NCBI GenBank assembly: GCA_031553775.1
Contig: JAVBLA010000015.1
Span: 1-64,000, forward strand
Length of the DNA: 64,000 nt
Direction of reading: 5' to 3'
Origin: JAISFI01 sp031553775
GTDB taxonomy: Bacteria > Bacteroidota > Bacteroidia > Bacteroidales > Azobacteroidaceae
Shown here: positions 1 to 10,600 of the stretch, piece after piece
Position numbering within the stretch: position 1 is the stretch's first letter
How the letters are laid out: each line of letters opens with the position of its first letter
Program-made: the position numbers and the translations under genes
Notes under the pieces: generated by a model
The model's database searches: none
Told to the model about the DNA's origin: nothing
The model's input: the letters and a program-made list of their open reading frames with translations, nothing else

Positions 1-136
1 TTTGTAACTTTTTGTTTCAAGACAAAAAGTTAATACTTGCAAGGCGACAGCCTTGACCTTTTGTAATTCTTTAAAAATCCTCCAAGGCGATAGCCTTGTA
101 TAAAAACCTTCAAATAGTTCCCTATATGAATATGAA
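1..136. repeat. Three small palindromes downstream of the sulfatase gene
   Basis: This stretch holds no gene. Positions 6-31 can fold as a hairpin with 9-bp arms (AACTTTTTG / CAAAAAGTT). Positions 40-55 and 83-98 are near-identical short palindromes, CAAGGC-gaca-GCCTTG and CAAGGC-gata-GCCTTG. The hairpins lie just past the 3' end of the minus-strand sulfatase gene and could end its transcript, but no clean T-run follows on the minus strand. They may instead be copies of a small dispersed palindromic repeat. Confidence 0.5.
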
Positions 137-1687
137 CTAAAAAGTACGTATATTTTGTTCCTGGAATAAAGGATAGGCTGGATCCCCAGTCTTTTGCAAC
201 CAACGCTCAAGTTCTTTCCGAAGTTGAATAACTTCTTCCGGTTTTTCACCGGCCGGAATATTCCGTAACTGGTACGGATCAGTATAATTATCGAAAAACA
301 AAGTTTCTTCGATATTTCCAGAATTGTCCATTTGAACGACAAATGTATATCGGTCTGTTTTTACACCACGCATCCGGGGGGGGAAGGTATGGGTTTTTCC
401 ATCGGCATCTTTAGGCCCGTTTCCGTTTTGAATATATAGAGCAGAAGATGGTTTTATTTCTTTGTTTTTTTCAGGATACTGAAAATATTCAGAGTAGTCT
501 GTACCTTGAACTTCCTTCGGAGTGAGCGTCTGTAATCCGGCTAATCCGATCAGAGTAGGCATGATATCAGGGCTTCCCATCAGTATGTTGTCTGTTCCAG
601 GTCTGACTTTTTCCGGATAACGGATAAGGAAAGGAATATCTAAGGATTCAGCATACGGACTGTTTTTAGGATCTTCCACATGGCTGCACATGGTTTCTCC
701 ATGATCGCTTGTAAATACGACAATTGTATTTTGCTCCAATCTCTGTTCTTTCAAGGCCTGCAGTATCCGGCCGAATTCCCGGTCGATAGCTGTTACATTG
801 GCAAAATAGTAAGGTGCGGATTTTGTTTTCTTCAGGTTCCAGTCTACGTTCTTCCGGTTCAATAGTTTTTCCGGTTGGATGTCTTTGTACAGTTTGTAGT
901 CTTCTTCCATCACATCGTTTAATGACCTGTACGGGGAATGTGGTGGATTCATGCTTACCATCAGCAGGAATGGTTTTCCCGCTTCCCGTTGTCCCTCACT
1001 GTTCCGGATAAAAGCGATGGCTTTGTCCGCTTCATGTTTAGGTGAGAACTCGTGCGGGTCATACCGGTTTCCTTCCGTATCCCAGTAATGTGGGTTTTTA
1101 TGTTCGTCGAATGTGCCGTAAGAATACCAGTATTTGAATCCATGCCGTTTTTCAGGTGGAGTATAGGTATCCCAGCAGGGCCTTCTGCTCTCTACATATT
1201 GTCCGGGATGTTGCGGATCATTGGGTGTCGGGTAATCGGCATGGTATTTACCGATATAACCGGTACTGTATCCTGCTTCCCGGAATACATCCCCAATGCA
1301 GGTAATATCGTCTTTCAGGGAACTTCCGGGCCGGTCGGAATTGCAGTTCATCTGAATCCCATTGCGATGCGGGTACATACCGCTAAGCAGCATACCCCGG
1401 TGTGGGCTGCTCAGAGGACAGTTGCTTACTGCTTCTGTCAGTACCAGGCTTTCTTTGGCAAAAGCATTGAGGTTCGGCGTATGGACAGGATCGGAAACGT
1501 ATCTCAAACAATCTTTATAGGGTTTATCCTGCCAGAATTCCATCGCTGTTTTCCTGAATTGATCCGGAAATACATACACGATATTCGGATGTTTTGCATC
1601 CGGATATTCCGTTACCTTTTTTTGCCCACAAGCCGGTGTCAGTATACTGACACCGGCTGCGCTGAGAATCAAATGATATTTATTCAT
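137..1687 (-). CDS. Sulfatase lipoprotein, serine-type S1 family
   Basis: A type I sulfatase (alkaline phosphatase fold, SulfAtlas S1) that would hydrolyse sulfate esters, probably on sugars from a glycosaminoglycan. From the ATG at 1687 the protein has 516 residues and starts with a lipoprotein signal ending in LTPAC. A longer reading from a GTG at 1717 would spoil this signal. The maturation motif is S-S-P-H-R near residues 93-97, so formylglycine would be made from serine and need an anSME-type enzyme. Metal-site motifs FPDQF (near residue 40) and FTSDHGE are present. It is last in an operon after SusC, SusD and a DUF5017 lipoprotein. Position specificity (2-O, 4-O or 6-O) cannot be read from sequence; the linked GH88 and PL8 enzymes suggest chondroitin or hyaluronan-type substrates. 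Confidence 0.9.
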   Translation of the reverse strand: MNKYHLILSAAGVSILTPACGQKKVTEYPDAKHPNIVYVFPDQFRKTAMEFWQDKPYKDCLRYVSDPVHTPNLNAFAKESLVLTEAVSNCPLSSPHRGMLLSGMYPHRNGIQMNCNSDRPGSSLKDDITCIGDVFREAGYSTGYIGKYHADYPTPNDPQHPGQYVESRRPCWDTYTPPEKRHGFKYWYSYGTFDEHKNPHYWDTEGNRYDPHEFSPKHEADKAIAFIRNSEGQREAGKPFLLMVSMNPPHSPYRSLNDVMEEDYKLYKDIQPEKLLNRKNVDWNLKKTKSAPYYFANVTAIDREFGRILQALKEQRLEQNTIVVFTSDHGETMCSHVEDPKNSPYAESLDIPFLIRYPEKVRPGTDNILMGSPDIMPTLIGLAGLQTLTPKEVQGTDYSEYFQYPEKNKEIKPSSALYIQNGNGPKDADGKTHTFPPRMRGVKTDRYTFVVQMDNSGNIEETLFFDNYTDPYQLRNIPAGEKPEEVIQLRKELERWLQKTGDPAYPLFQEQNIRTF

Positions 1688-1694
1688 GGATAAT

Positions 1695-2630
1695 TTATTC
1701 CACAGTAATTTGTACACTTCTTACAGCTTGTTTCGATTCATGGATATTTGCATTAGTTCCTACGAATGTAGCTGTATAAGTACCTGGTAATTCGTAATAA
1801 TACCGGAATGCAGGCAGTTCGTAAGAATAATTTGAAATCGATTGTCCCCTGTCGGAATCCACAGAAGATGCATCGATCTTTTTGGAAATCATCCATATTT
1901 CGGTTTTTGCCGTACCGGCTGTTCCTCCTTTCAGTTCGATCAGTCCGTCGGTTACCTTTTTAGGTTTATAGTCGGCCGAAGGGTTGGACCCTGGGGCAAT
2001 AACACCTACCCAACCAGCCGATTGGATCGTGCAGACATTAATCAAACCGTCGGAATCCGAATCTATATCTATGTTGAATTCAGGGATTTGCCAGGTCCTA
2101 TAGGCGCTTCCTTCGCTACCATTCTGTAAAAATTGGTACGCAATGTAGAAATTTTTATTGGTATCGATATGTTTTTGCAAGTTAAAATTTCCTGAAGGAG
2201 TTGTATTTGTCCAACTGGAAGCACTTGTAAGCGGAATTGTAAACTCTTCCGTGATGTCGATCCAGTTAGCACCTTCCGATTGTATATTTTCCATATCGTA
2301 TGTTCCGTTGAAATCCGTAGAAACAAATATTCTCAGTGTAGGAACTGTTTTCCCATAGCGAACTACCGACCGGAAATTCATGGTAACAGCATTCGCCACA
2401 ATCTTGGTCCGGTTCCTGTTCTCATATTTTTGCCCTTTCTCTCCGGAGAAAAATACAATATAATCCGGATTCCCGGCAAAATCGAAATCAACCGCCTCTC
2501 CGGCCTTTACAGTCGCATTCTTGACTGTAACACCAAAAGCATCCGGTGCATCCACCTCTCTCGTCTCGTCGCAGGCCCAGCACCCCAGCACCAGCCCAAC
2601 AACCATATATATATTCAACATTGTTTTCAT
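1695..2630 (-). CDS. DUF5017-type surface lipoprotein (candidate surface glycan-binding protein)
   Basis: A 311-residue lipoprotein with the signal MVVGLVLGCWAC; either cysteine could be lipidated. The early part, with KAGEAVDFDFAGNPDYIVFF and then SGEKGQKYENRNR, matches what I know of DUF5017 proteins, which follow SusD in many utilisation loci. By position it is expected to act at the cell surface in glycan capture, like SusE/SusF or SGBP proteins, but no binding residues can be assigned. The body looks beta-rich and ends in a strand-like TYTATFVGTNANI segment. It lies between susD and the sulfatase gene, with 7 bases to the sulfatase start. Family call is good; ligand unknown. Confidence 0.75.
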   Translation of the reverse strand: MKTMLNIYMVVGLVLGCWACDETREVDAPDAFGVTVKNATVKAGEAVDFDFAGNPDYIVFFSGEKGQKYENRNRTKIVANAVTMNFRSVVRYGKTVPTLRIFVSTDFNGTYDMENIQSEGANWIDITEEFTIPLTSASSWTNTTPSGNFNLQKHIDTNKNFYIAYQFLQNGSEGSAYRTWQIPEFNIDIDSDSDGLINVCTIQSAGWVGVIAPGSNPSADYKPKKVTDGLIELKGGTAGTAKTEIWMISKKIDASSVDSDRGQSISNYSYELPAFRYYYELPGTYTATFVGTNANIHESKQAVRSVQITVE

Positions 2631-2686
2631 CCTTATTCTTCTTTTGATTCACTCCCTTAACTTCAATACCACCAAGGAAGCCCCAA

Positions 2687-2714
2687 TTTTTAACTTTTAG
2701 TTTTTAGTTTTTAG
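2687..2714. repeat. Single AT-rich repeat arm (TTTTTAG units)
   Basis: About three copies of a TTTTTAG/CTTTTAG unit in tandem between the 3' end of susD and the DUF5017 gene. It resembles the right arm of the inverted pair at 31658-31747. No matching left arm is seen here. Confidence 0.6.
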
Positions 2715-2725
2715 CTCTTGTTGAG

Positions 2726-4273
2726 TTACCACCCCGGATTCTGTGTAATCGCCTTATTAACCGAAGTCTCCACCTCCGGTATCGGATAATACAAATGCTT
2801 ATCTGCAATATTATAAGCTGCCCTTCCCTGTGGATTTTCCGAAGTATAATATCCTCTCAGCGACCGGATCGTTTCGAAGTAAACGTTTTTTCCCCAGCGT
2901 CGCAGGTCGGCCCTCCGGAGGCATTCGTAACAGAGTTCGCGGGCGCGTTCGTCACGGATTTCCTGTTTCAGCTGGCTGTCGCTTAGCTCTCCTTCACTGA
3001 AAGTTGTCGCCCTGGATCTTTCTCTAACCTGGTTAAGATACCCGAGTGCTTGTCCGTTACCCAGTTCGTGACTGGCTTCTGCCAGCATCAGGAGCACTTC
3101 TGCATAGCGGACTAACGGGAAGTTGTTCGGTGTATTGTTTTTCCCTTTCGGGAAGACAGTTTCGTATTCCCGGCGCCATTTAGCTGCATTCCCGTCTTCT
3201 TTGGTATGGTATGCTTTCAGGTCGTTCGTATAAATGTAAGTGGCAATATTCCAGTTACGTCTGACATCGGTAGATGTACGGCCGCCATACAATTCATTCA
3301 ATCGTTTTGTTCCATCCAGAAATGCATAGGCGTAGCCCAGGCTGTCACCTTTGGCAGTGGTGGATGTTTGCTGAATGCCGATGGAAGCTCCCAGGTTTCC
3401 GGCCATCATATATCCTCCCATGTTATTCCCGTAGAATTCCACTTCCAGGATGTTCTCATTGTATGCCATGTCGTATTTATCGGAACACAATTTGATGAAA
3501 ACATCTTCATACCCGTTTTGATTCAGGCGGTGTATACCGGATGTTTCCACAGCCTGTGCCGCATTGTACATTTCCTGCCATTTATCCTGGTTGTTCGGAT
3601 AACCGCAAAGGTACATGTACGTTCTGGCCAATAAGGCCTGAGCGGCTGTTTGGGATATTCTGCCCGGAGACATCAGTTCTTTGTACGAGTAACATTTTTC
3701 AGCGGCATATTGCAGGTCGAGTACGAGTTGTTCCAGAATATCGGCCTGCGGGGTTCGTGGCATCTGAGTATTGTTCAGGTTGTAACTGGCTTCTGTCCGG
3801 AAGGGGACATCCCCCCAGATGGAGATCAGGTTCAGATAATAGATCGCCCTTAACGCTTTGGCTTCTCCGATATAGGCTTCTTTGGCCCGGTGACCTCCGC
3901 AGGCAGTGCTATCGGTCACTATCATCTGGTCCAGGAAATAGTTTGCATTTCCGATTCCTTTGTATAGGGCAATCCAGGTCTTGGCCAGGTCTGCATCCGA
4001 ATTATTGAAAATATAGATCCGTAATCCGGTCAGTGTATAGGAACGATTGATGGCGAGTAAGTCTGTGCCACATTCGAAATTGTTCCACAGCGAGTAGCCG
4101 TAGGTTCCCTGGTCGGCCAACATCTGGTATACACTTGTCAATCCGCCGAAGACTTCTTCAGGAGAACTGTAAGGTTTGTCGGCCGGGAGGTTATCCAACG
4201 ATTCCGTATCCAGAAAATCGTTGCATGACATTAATGTCAGTGCTGTTGTTATGTAGATCAGTAACTTTTTCAT
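2726..4273 (-). CDS. susD-like: SusD/RagB-family outer-membrane nutrient-binding lipoprotein
   Basis: The lipoprotein that caps its SusC partner and captures oligosaccharides. The best start is the ATG at 4273 (515 residues), giving the signal MKKLLIYITTALTLMSC. An in-frame upstream extension to 4366 reads through the repeat at 4282-4315 and is unlikely to be translated. SusD hallmarks are seen: CNDFLDTES after the lipid cysteine, TPR-like helices, a C-terminal NNFPLVRYAEVLLMLAEA segment, then RDERARELCYECLRRADLRRWG, and an NPGW end. It is 105 bases downstream of susC on the same strand. Regulation is probably through the adjacent hybrid two-component system. Confidence 0.95.
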   Translation of the reverse strand: MKKLLIYITTALTLMSCNDFLDTESLDNLPADKPYSSPEEVFGGLTSVYQMLADQGTYGYSLWNNFECGTDLLAINRSYTLTGLRIYIFNNSDADLAKTWIALYKGIGNANYFLDQMIVTDSTACGGHRAKEAYIGEAKALRAIYYLNLISIWGDVPFRTEASYNLNNTQMPRTPQADILEQLVLDLQYAAEKCYSYKELMSPGRISQTAAQALLARTYMYLCGYPNNQDKWQEMYNAAQAVETSGIHRLNQNGYEDVFIKLCSDKYDMAYNENILEVEFYGNNMGGYMMAGNLGASIGIQQTSTTAKGDSLGYAYAFLDGTKRLNELYGGRTSTDVRRNWNIATYIYTNDLKAYHTKEDGNAAKWRREYETVFPKGKNNTPNNFPLVRYAEVLLMLAEASHELGNGQALGYLNQVRERSRATTFSEGELSDSQLKQEIRDERARELCYECLRRADLRRWGKNVYFETIRSLRGYYTSENPQGRAAYNIADKHLYYPIPEVETSVNKAITQNPGW

Positions 4274-4281
4274 GGGGGAAA

Positions 4282-4315
4282 GAATTGAAAATTGAAAATT
4301 GAAAATTGAAAATGG
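4282..4315. repeat. Single AATTGAAA-type repeat arm between susC and susD
   Basis: Four tandem copies of an 8-base unit (ATTGAAAA) sit immediately upstream of the susD start codon. The same unit recurs in at least eight other intergenic regions of the window. There is no inverted partner here. Confidence 0.8.
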
Positions 4316-4378
4316 ATTGCAATTTTCGCGATCTTTGAAAAAATACAATATATTGGGATGTTTCATAAGATCAGAGAA

Positions 4379-7300
4379 TTAAAATGTTAATTTGCAACCC
4401 AACAGGAAAGTCCTGGTGCGCGGATAAGAGGAATAATCGAATCCCTGGGTCAATGCGGTATTTCTGATGGAAACTTCCGGATCGTAGCCGCTATAATTTG
4501 TCCAGGTGTAGAGATTTTGTCCCGTGATATATACCCTGAAGGCATAAATACCGATTTTTTTCAATGATTTCTGAGGAATATTATACCCGAGTTGCACTGT
4601 TTTCAGTCGGATATATGAAGCATCTTCCACTACTTTCGAAGTATAAATCTGATCGATACCTCCTTTGGCAGCCCATTGTTCGTTGGAGTAATTTCCCTCG
4701 GTTACATTTCCTTCGGCATCTACGGTCCTGGGTGTCCAGCGGTCGGCTACCAATGCAAACTGATTGGTATTGGTGGCGTTGGCATATTCCAGTTTCAGCC
4801 GGTTAGCATTGAGAACATCGTTGCCATACGACCATTGGAAAAATATATTCAGGTCGAAGTTTTTGTATTCAAAATTGTTGGTGAAACCGCCGATATGGAT
4901 GGGCAATCCCCGTCCGATAACAGTTTTATCGTTGGTATCCACCTGTCCGTCGCCATTGATATCCTTGAGTTTGATCTGTCCGGGTTGTATATCCTGCCGG
5001 GGACGGGTATTGTTCGGTATATCCGGTTTCAGGATGTAATTTCCAGGACTTACTTCATTGAAATCTTCATATTGGTATACTCCATCGAAAACATATCCGT
5101 AGATCTGGGAGATAGGTTGTCCCACGCGGGCAATGTAGCAGGGATCGAGCCAGTTGCTGTCCCAGTTGATGGGAACTGCCAGGCTTTGTTCTCCTCCGCT
5201 CAAAGCGATAACTTTGTTCCTGTTGAACGAAATGTTGAAGTTGGTAGTCCATTTCAGTTTATTATTTCCTCCGGTCAGGTTCACAGTGCTCAATGTCAGT
5301 TCCAGACCTTCGTTCCGTACCTGCCCTATATTTTGCATAGAAGTTTTGAATCCGATAGACGGAGGGATATTGGCTTCGAAAAGCAAGTCTTTCGTATCTT
5401 TCCTGTATATATCGGCTACAAATTCTACACGGTTGTTAAGCAAGCCGATATCTATTCCGATATCGGTCTGGTGAGTCGATTCCCAACGCAGTTTTTCTTC
5501 CGCATAAACATTCGACGGATAGATTCCAGGATAGATGGTATTATTGAATGAATAGTGTGTGGAATTGTATAACCGGCTGTTGTTAAAATCCGAGTTTGTC
5601 CGGTCGTTTCCGGTGATTCCCCATCCACCCCTCAACTTGATGTTTGAGAGCCAGTCCCAGTTTTGGTTTTTGATAAAAGCTTCTTCCGAAAGCCTCCAGG
5701 CCAGGGCAAAAGAAGGAAAATATCCCCATTTTTTATTGTCCGGAAAACGGGATGAACCGTCTGCACGGAAAGTTGCAGTTGCCAGGTAGCGCGATTTGAA
5801 ATCATAATTGATCCTGCCGAAGAACGATGCCATTGTAGAATAAGTCCCATCGTTGGTAATAGAATTGGGAACACCTTTGTCTAATGAATAGATACCTTGA
5901 TTTTCCCAGATTTGCGGGATCAGGATAGAACCGGCTCCGAAATAATCCGTGTCTTTGCGGGAAAGTGAAAAACCAAGCATTCCTGTAAAGTTGTGTACTT
6001 TGTTGAATTTGTTTTTGTAAGTCAGCGTATTCTCACTTGACCAGCTTCCCCATTCCTTGAAGTAGATAGAACCATTGATGCCTTCTGCCCGGTAATTGGG
6101 ATCTCCCCAGTAAGTTTGTGAGTTATTGAACTTTTCAATTTTATCTGTTCTTTTCTGGTAGCTGAAAATAGTTTTGAAATCGAGTCCTTTAAGTATATTA
6201 TAGGTAGCGTAGCCATTCAGGTTGATCTGGGAAGATGTTCTTTTCGCGTATTCGTTTTCGATGGTTTTGACAGGGTTGAAGCGATAGTCGTTTCCCATGT
6301 CGATATCAGGATCATAAAGTTCGTTTAATAAGTCGATATCACCATAAGCTACCGGACGATACGACCAAACCGACCACAGAAAATATTGAGTGGAACTCCA
6401 GGCAGTACTTCCCTGTGAAGGAGAAGATCCATTGGAACGGCTTTCGGAATAATTGACCGAAGTTCCTATTTTTAATCTGGAATTGATCTGCTGATCCAAT
6501 GTTCCCCGGAACCTCCATATATTATAAGAGGAATTGATAATAATTCCATCCTGGTCGTAATACGACAAACCTGCAGAATATTTGGTATTTTGGGTACCAC
6601 CGCTCAGGTTCAGCGAATAATTTTGGATAGGAGCATCAAATCCCGATCTGAACACCATATCCTGCCAATCGTAATAGGGGGCGGTTTTGTAATATTCCAT
6701 CGGGCGGTCCAGCAAATAAGTTTCTGCCGTTCTTTCGGGATCGATATCATTCATCAGTTGAACAAATTCATATCCGTCGAGGAGTTCCATCTTTTTGGGT
6801 TCGGACTGAATCCCATAATATCCGTCAAAAGTGATACGGGGAGGTCCTTCTTTTCCTTTTTTCGTTGTAATGATGATAACTCCGTTGGCTCCCCGGGCTC
6901 CGTAGATAGCGGTTGCGGAAGCATCTTTCAATACATCGATCGATTCGATGTTGGCAGGATCGTAAACCGAGTTGTCCGGATTTTCCACAGGAAATCCGTC
7001 AATTACATATAAAGGTGAATTGTCTTGCGTGATGGAGTTGCCTCCGCGAATGACAATATTGGATATAGATCCCGGTTCTCCGTCACCCTGGGTGACCTGT
7101 ACTCCGGCTACCCTTCCGGCCAAAGCCTGGTCAAACGAAGAAACAGGTGCTTTTAGTAGGTCAGACATGTCGACGCTGGCCACAGAAGCCGTCAGGTCTT
7201 TTTTGCGCACAGAGCCGTAACCGATAGCCACGAACTCTTCCAATTGATAACTCTCTTCCGATAATACAACATGGATGACAGATTTTCCGGCAGCGGCTAT

Positions 7301-7564
7301 TTCCTGTGATTGATAACCGATGTAGGAAAAGACAAGAACTGCTTTTTCATCTGTTGTTTTAATGGAATATTTTCCGTCGATATCAGTAAGAGTTCCCGTA
7401 GAAGTTCCTTTGATCAATACGGTTACTCCGGTCAAAGGTTCTTTCTGGTTGTCGGAAACCGTACCAGAAACGGTCTGTTGCGAGTAGGCTGTTATACCCG
7501 ATAACAGGAAGGCCGCAGACAAGATCCATTTTCTTACTGTTTTCTTTCCAGATAAGTTTTTCAT
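4379..7564 (-). CDS. susC-like: SusC/RagA-family TonB-dependent outer-membrane transporter
   Basis: A 1061-residue TonB-dependent transporter that would import the bound oligosaccharide across the outer membrane. Features in order: signal peptide ending AYSQQ (about residue 30), a carboxypeptidase-like regulatory domain (about 31-110, GTVSDNQKEPLTGVTVLIKG), a TonB-box-like segment and plug (about 115-235, with SusC signature IDVLKDASATAIYGARGANG), and a 22-strand barrel ending LLGCKLTF. The length is typical. It is the first gene of the operon that continues with SusD, DUF5017 and sulfatase, and has a TAnnTTTG-type box at 7597-7604. No N-terminal sigma-regulator domain is present, so control by the neighbouring hybrid sensor is more likely than by an ECF sigma/anti-sigma pair. 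Confidence 0.97.
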   Translation of the reverse strand: MKNLSGKKTVRKWILSAAFLLSGITAYSQQTVSGTVSDNQKEPLTGVTVLIKGTSTGTLTDIDGKYSIKTTDEKAVLVFSYIGYQSQEIAAAGKSVIHVVLSEESYQLEEFVAIGYGSVRKKDLTASVASVDMSDLLKAPVSSFDQALAGRVAGVQVTQGDGEPGSISNIVIRGGNSITQDNSPLYVIDGFPVENPDNSVYDPANIESIDVLKDASATAIYGARGANGVIIITTKKGKEGPPRITFDGYYGIQSEPKKMELLDGYEFVQLMNDIDPERTAETYLLDRPMEYYKTAPYYDWQDMVFRSGFDAPIQNYSLNLSGGTQNTKYSAGLSYYDQDGIIINSSYNIWRFRGTLDQQINSRLKIGTSVNYSESRSNGSSPSQGSTAWSSTQYFLWSVWSYRPVAYGDIDLLNELYDPDIDMGNDYRFNPVKTIENEYAKRTSSQINLNGYATYNILKGLDFKTIFSYQKRTDKIEKFNNSQTYWGDPNYRAEGINGSIYFKEWGSWSSENTLTYKNKFNKVHNFTGMLGFSLSRKDTDYFGAGSILIPQIWENQGIYSLDKGVPNSITNDGTYSTMASFFGRINYDFKSRYLATATFRADGSSRFPDNKKWGYFPSFALAWRLSEEAFIKNQNWDWLSNIKLRGGWGITGNDRTNSDFNNSRLYNSTHYSFNNTIYPGIYPSNVYAEEKLRWESTHQTDIGIDIGLLNNRVEFVADIYRKDTKDLLFEANIPPSIGFKTSMQNIGQVRNEGLELTLSTVNLTGGNNKLKWTTNFNISFNRNKVIALSGGEQSLAVPINWDSNWLDPCYIARVGQPISQIYGYVFDGVYQYEDFNEVSPGNYILKPDIPNNTRPRQDIQPGQIKLKDINGDGQVDTNDKTVIGRGLPIHIGGFTNNFEYKNFDLNIFFQWSYGNDVLNANRLKLEYANATNTNQFALVADRWTPRTVDAEGNVTEGNYSNEQWAAKGGIDQIYTSKVVEDASYIRLKTVQLGYNIPQKSLKKIGIYAFRVYITGQNLYTWTNYSGYDPEVSIRNTALTQGFDYSSYPRTRTFLLGCKLTF

Positions 7565-7596
7565 ACTATTTAAATTAATTAAGATTTGTTTTGGGT

Positions 7597-7604
7597 CAAA
7601 AGTA
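7597..7604 (-). promoter_or_regulatory. Probable -7 box of the susC operon (TACTTTTG)
   Basis: Read on the minus strand, TACTTTTG matches the Bacteroidota primary-sigma -7 consensus TAnnTTTG and lies 33 bases upstream of the susC ATG. Upstream, around 7615-7665, are repeated GTAC-containing words (TGCGTACG, TGTACAAA). These could be part of the operator for the hybrid two-component regulator, but this is only inference. Confidence 0.65.
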
Positions 7605-7693
7605 CGGTGAATCAGCCTGTAGGGGCAGCGTAAATCGTACGCATTTTGTACATCAATTTTCCACGTATTCCTAATTGTGTTAAAAATGCATCA

Positions 7694-10600
7694 TTATTCA
7701 ATTTCTTCATCATCACTACTTCCTGTTTCTCCTTTTCTGTACAGTAATGGTGCTATTCCGAACGTTTCCTTGAAACATTTGCTGAAATACCGTGTAGAAC
7801 TGAATCCCAGGGAGTAAGCAATGTCGGCCAACGACATTCCGGGGACGTTTTTCAACCAGAAGGCTCCTTTTTTCAGTTTGATATTCAAAATAAATTCATT
7901 TGGGGTCTGTCCTGTGATTCCTTTGATCTTGGCAAATAATTTGGTTCTTCCCAAGGCCATTTCCCGGGCAAAGGCGTTGATATCGAATTCCGAGTCGTCT
8001 AAATACTTTTCTACGATGGCCTGTGCTTTTTCGATGACTTCTTTATCTAAGGGGTTGGTAGCTACCAGCATCGATGAGAAAACAGGCTGTTTGCCGAACT
8101 TTTCCTGTAATATCCGGCGTCCATTTACCAGGTTGTTACATCTAGTGATCAGTATTCTGATATTGAATGGTTTCGTAATATAGTCGTCTGCGCCCAGTCT
8201 TAGACCTTCTATGTTGTGCTCGATATCGGTTTGGGCAGTCAGCAGTACCACCGGTATATGAGATGTTTCCATATCTGACTTCAGATGTGCACACAATTCG
8301 GTTCCCGATACTTTGGGCATCATAATATCGCTCAATACGATATCCGGTTGCCATTCCCGGATCATTTCGAAGGCATTCTCTCCATCGGCCATGGTTTTTA
8401 CTTCATATAAGGGAGCAAAGATCCCAGTCAGCATTTCCCTTAGTTCATCGTTATCTTCGGCAATGAATATTTTAGGTTGATTATTCCTGAAACTGTCTGG
8501 TAGTTCTTCCAATATGGAAGATATTTGTTCTGTATCGAACGGATCTGTTGTAAACTTAGGAATAGGGGAGTCTGCTTCTTCTGCAACAACTTCTCCTTCT
8601 GCAAAAGAATACGCCCTGGGCAAAGTGACGATAAACGTACTTCCATGATCTAATTCACTTTCCACCCGGATATTTCCTTTATGTAGTTCCACAATCCCTT
8701 TGGCCAGTGCCAATCCGATACCGGAACCTGTGTTGACGGAACTTTTTTTGTTTTCTTCCTGATAAAACCGGTCGAAAACTTTGTCTTGTCCTTCTTTAGA
8801 GATGCCGATCCCGGTATCTTTTATCCATATTTCAATATCTCCCGGATTACATTGTATGATGATGTCAATGGAATCTCCTGCATGAGTGTACTTGAAGGCG
8901 TTTGATATCAGGTTGTTGAATACTTTAAGCATCTGATTCCCGTCAAACCATATTTCTGCCGAAGGGCAGGAGGTCTGGAAAGAGAAACGAATCTGCCGGT
9001 AATCGGCATTTTCTTTGAACGACAGATAGATCTCGTTAATGAAAACCACAATATCCTGCCGGGCGACACGAAGTTTCATAAAACCCTGTTCCTGTTTTCT
9101 GAAATCGATAAGTTCGGCAATCAGGTTTTTCATTTTTCCTGAGTTTTTATAAATGCTTAATGCTTTGTTGTAGGCTTTGGGAGGAAGGTTTGGAATCTCA
9201 AGCAACATCTCCGTTTGTCCCATAATCAGAGAAATCGGTGTTCTGAATTCGTGGGAAATATTGGTGAAAAAACGCAATTTTTGCTGGTTCAGGTCTTCAA
9301 TCTGCCGTTTTTCTTTTTTCTCTAATACCAGCAATGCTTTTGTTCGGAAATAATTAATTAACCACCAGGTAATAAACAGTATCAGTGCAACATACATCAG
9401 ATAGGCGTACCAGGTTCTGTAAAAGGGTGGAGCAATGTTGATCAGAATACTTTTTGATACGGGTTTTTGCAGTCCGTCTATCTGTTTCTCCCGAACCTCC
9501 AGCCGGTATTCTCCGGGATCCAGATTCGTGTAGGTCACGTCGTTCCGGGAACCGGCATCGATCCACTGTTCATTAAATCCTATAAGCCTGTATTCCAATT
9601 CTTTTTTGTTGGAAGGAATGTAATTGGATGTGGAAAATTCGATTGTGAAGACCGAGTGATCATGATTCAGATTTATTTTTCCTGCAGTCAGGATAGATTC
9701 AGACAGAATATGGCTTCCATCACCCGGTTTGACTTCCCGGTTGTTGACCAGCAGTCTTTCCAGGTTGATATGATAGGGTTTATTCAATTTATTCAGTTCT
9801 TTCTCATAAAAGGAAACCAGTCCCGTAACCCCTCCGAGAAAGATTTCTCCGTCTTTGGTGATATAGGCGGCTCCGTCGTTAATAGTCGACAGGGGAAATC
9901 CATTCTTTTTATTATAATTGTAGAACAGCCCTCTTTCTATATCAAAACGGGAGAATCCGTGTCCGGTGGCTACCAAGAGGTATCCGTACCTGGATTCCAG
10001 TATTTCTACGATATGATTGCTGATGAGACCGGAGTTTTGCATATCGAAAGATATGAAATCGTCGGTTTCCGGTCGATACAGGTTTAATCCGTTCTCTGCG
10101 CTTCCAAACCATAAGCGAAATTTATGATCCTGGAATATATTGGAGATACCTAAACTATTGATACTGTTTGGTTTTTCTTCTTCATACCGATAGTTTTTCA
10201 AATGGTCGGTACGGGAATCGTAGCAGAATACACCTTCCCCATAAACGGAGAACCACAGGCGGTTTTCCGTATCTATCAGTAATTTCAGGACAGTATGGAT
10301 ATCGTATCCGTATTTTTCTTTCGGAAACAGGATAGTTGATTTTCCGGTTTCGGGATCGAACAGGCAAACGCCATTATAAGTTGCCAGCAGTAATTGTTCT
10401 TTATATGGAATGATGTCTTTGACGATATCGTCCGGAAGCGACGACGGGTCATTTTTATTTTTCCGGTAAGTGCGGAAAGTCTCCTTCCGGATGTCGAACC
10501 GATTCAATCCGCCGGTATGTGTACCTATCCAAAGTAAGTCTTTTTCTTCGTCATACCAGATACTTTTCAGGTTGTTGTGCGAAATACTGTTGGGGTTTTC

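Noticed and set aside
1052..1693. Plus-strand frame of 213 residues opposite the sulfatase
   Set aside because: Antisense shadow of a sulfatase with all motifs in place.
4676..5551. Plus-strand frame of 291 residues opposite susC
   Set aside because: Antisense to a full-length SusC barrel with intact motifs; no start signal or recognisable domain.
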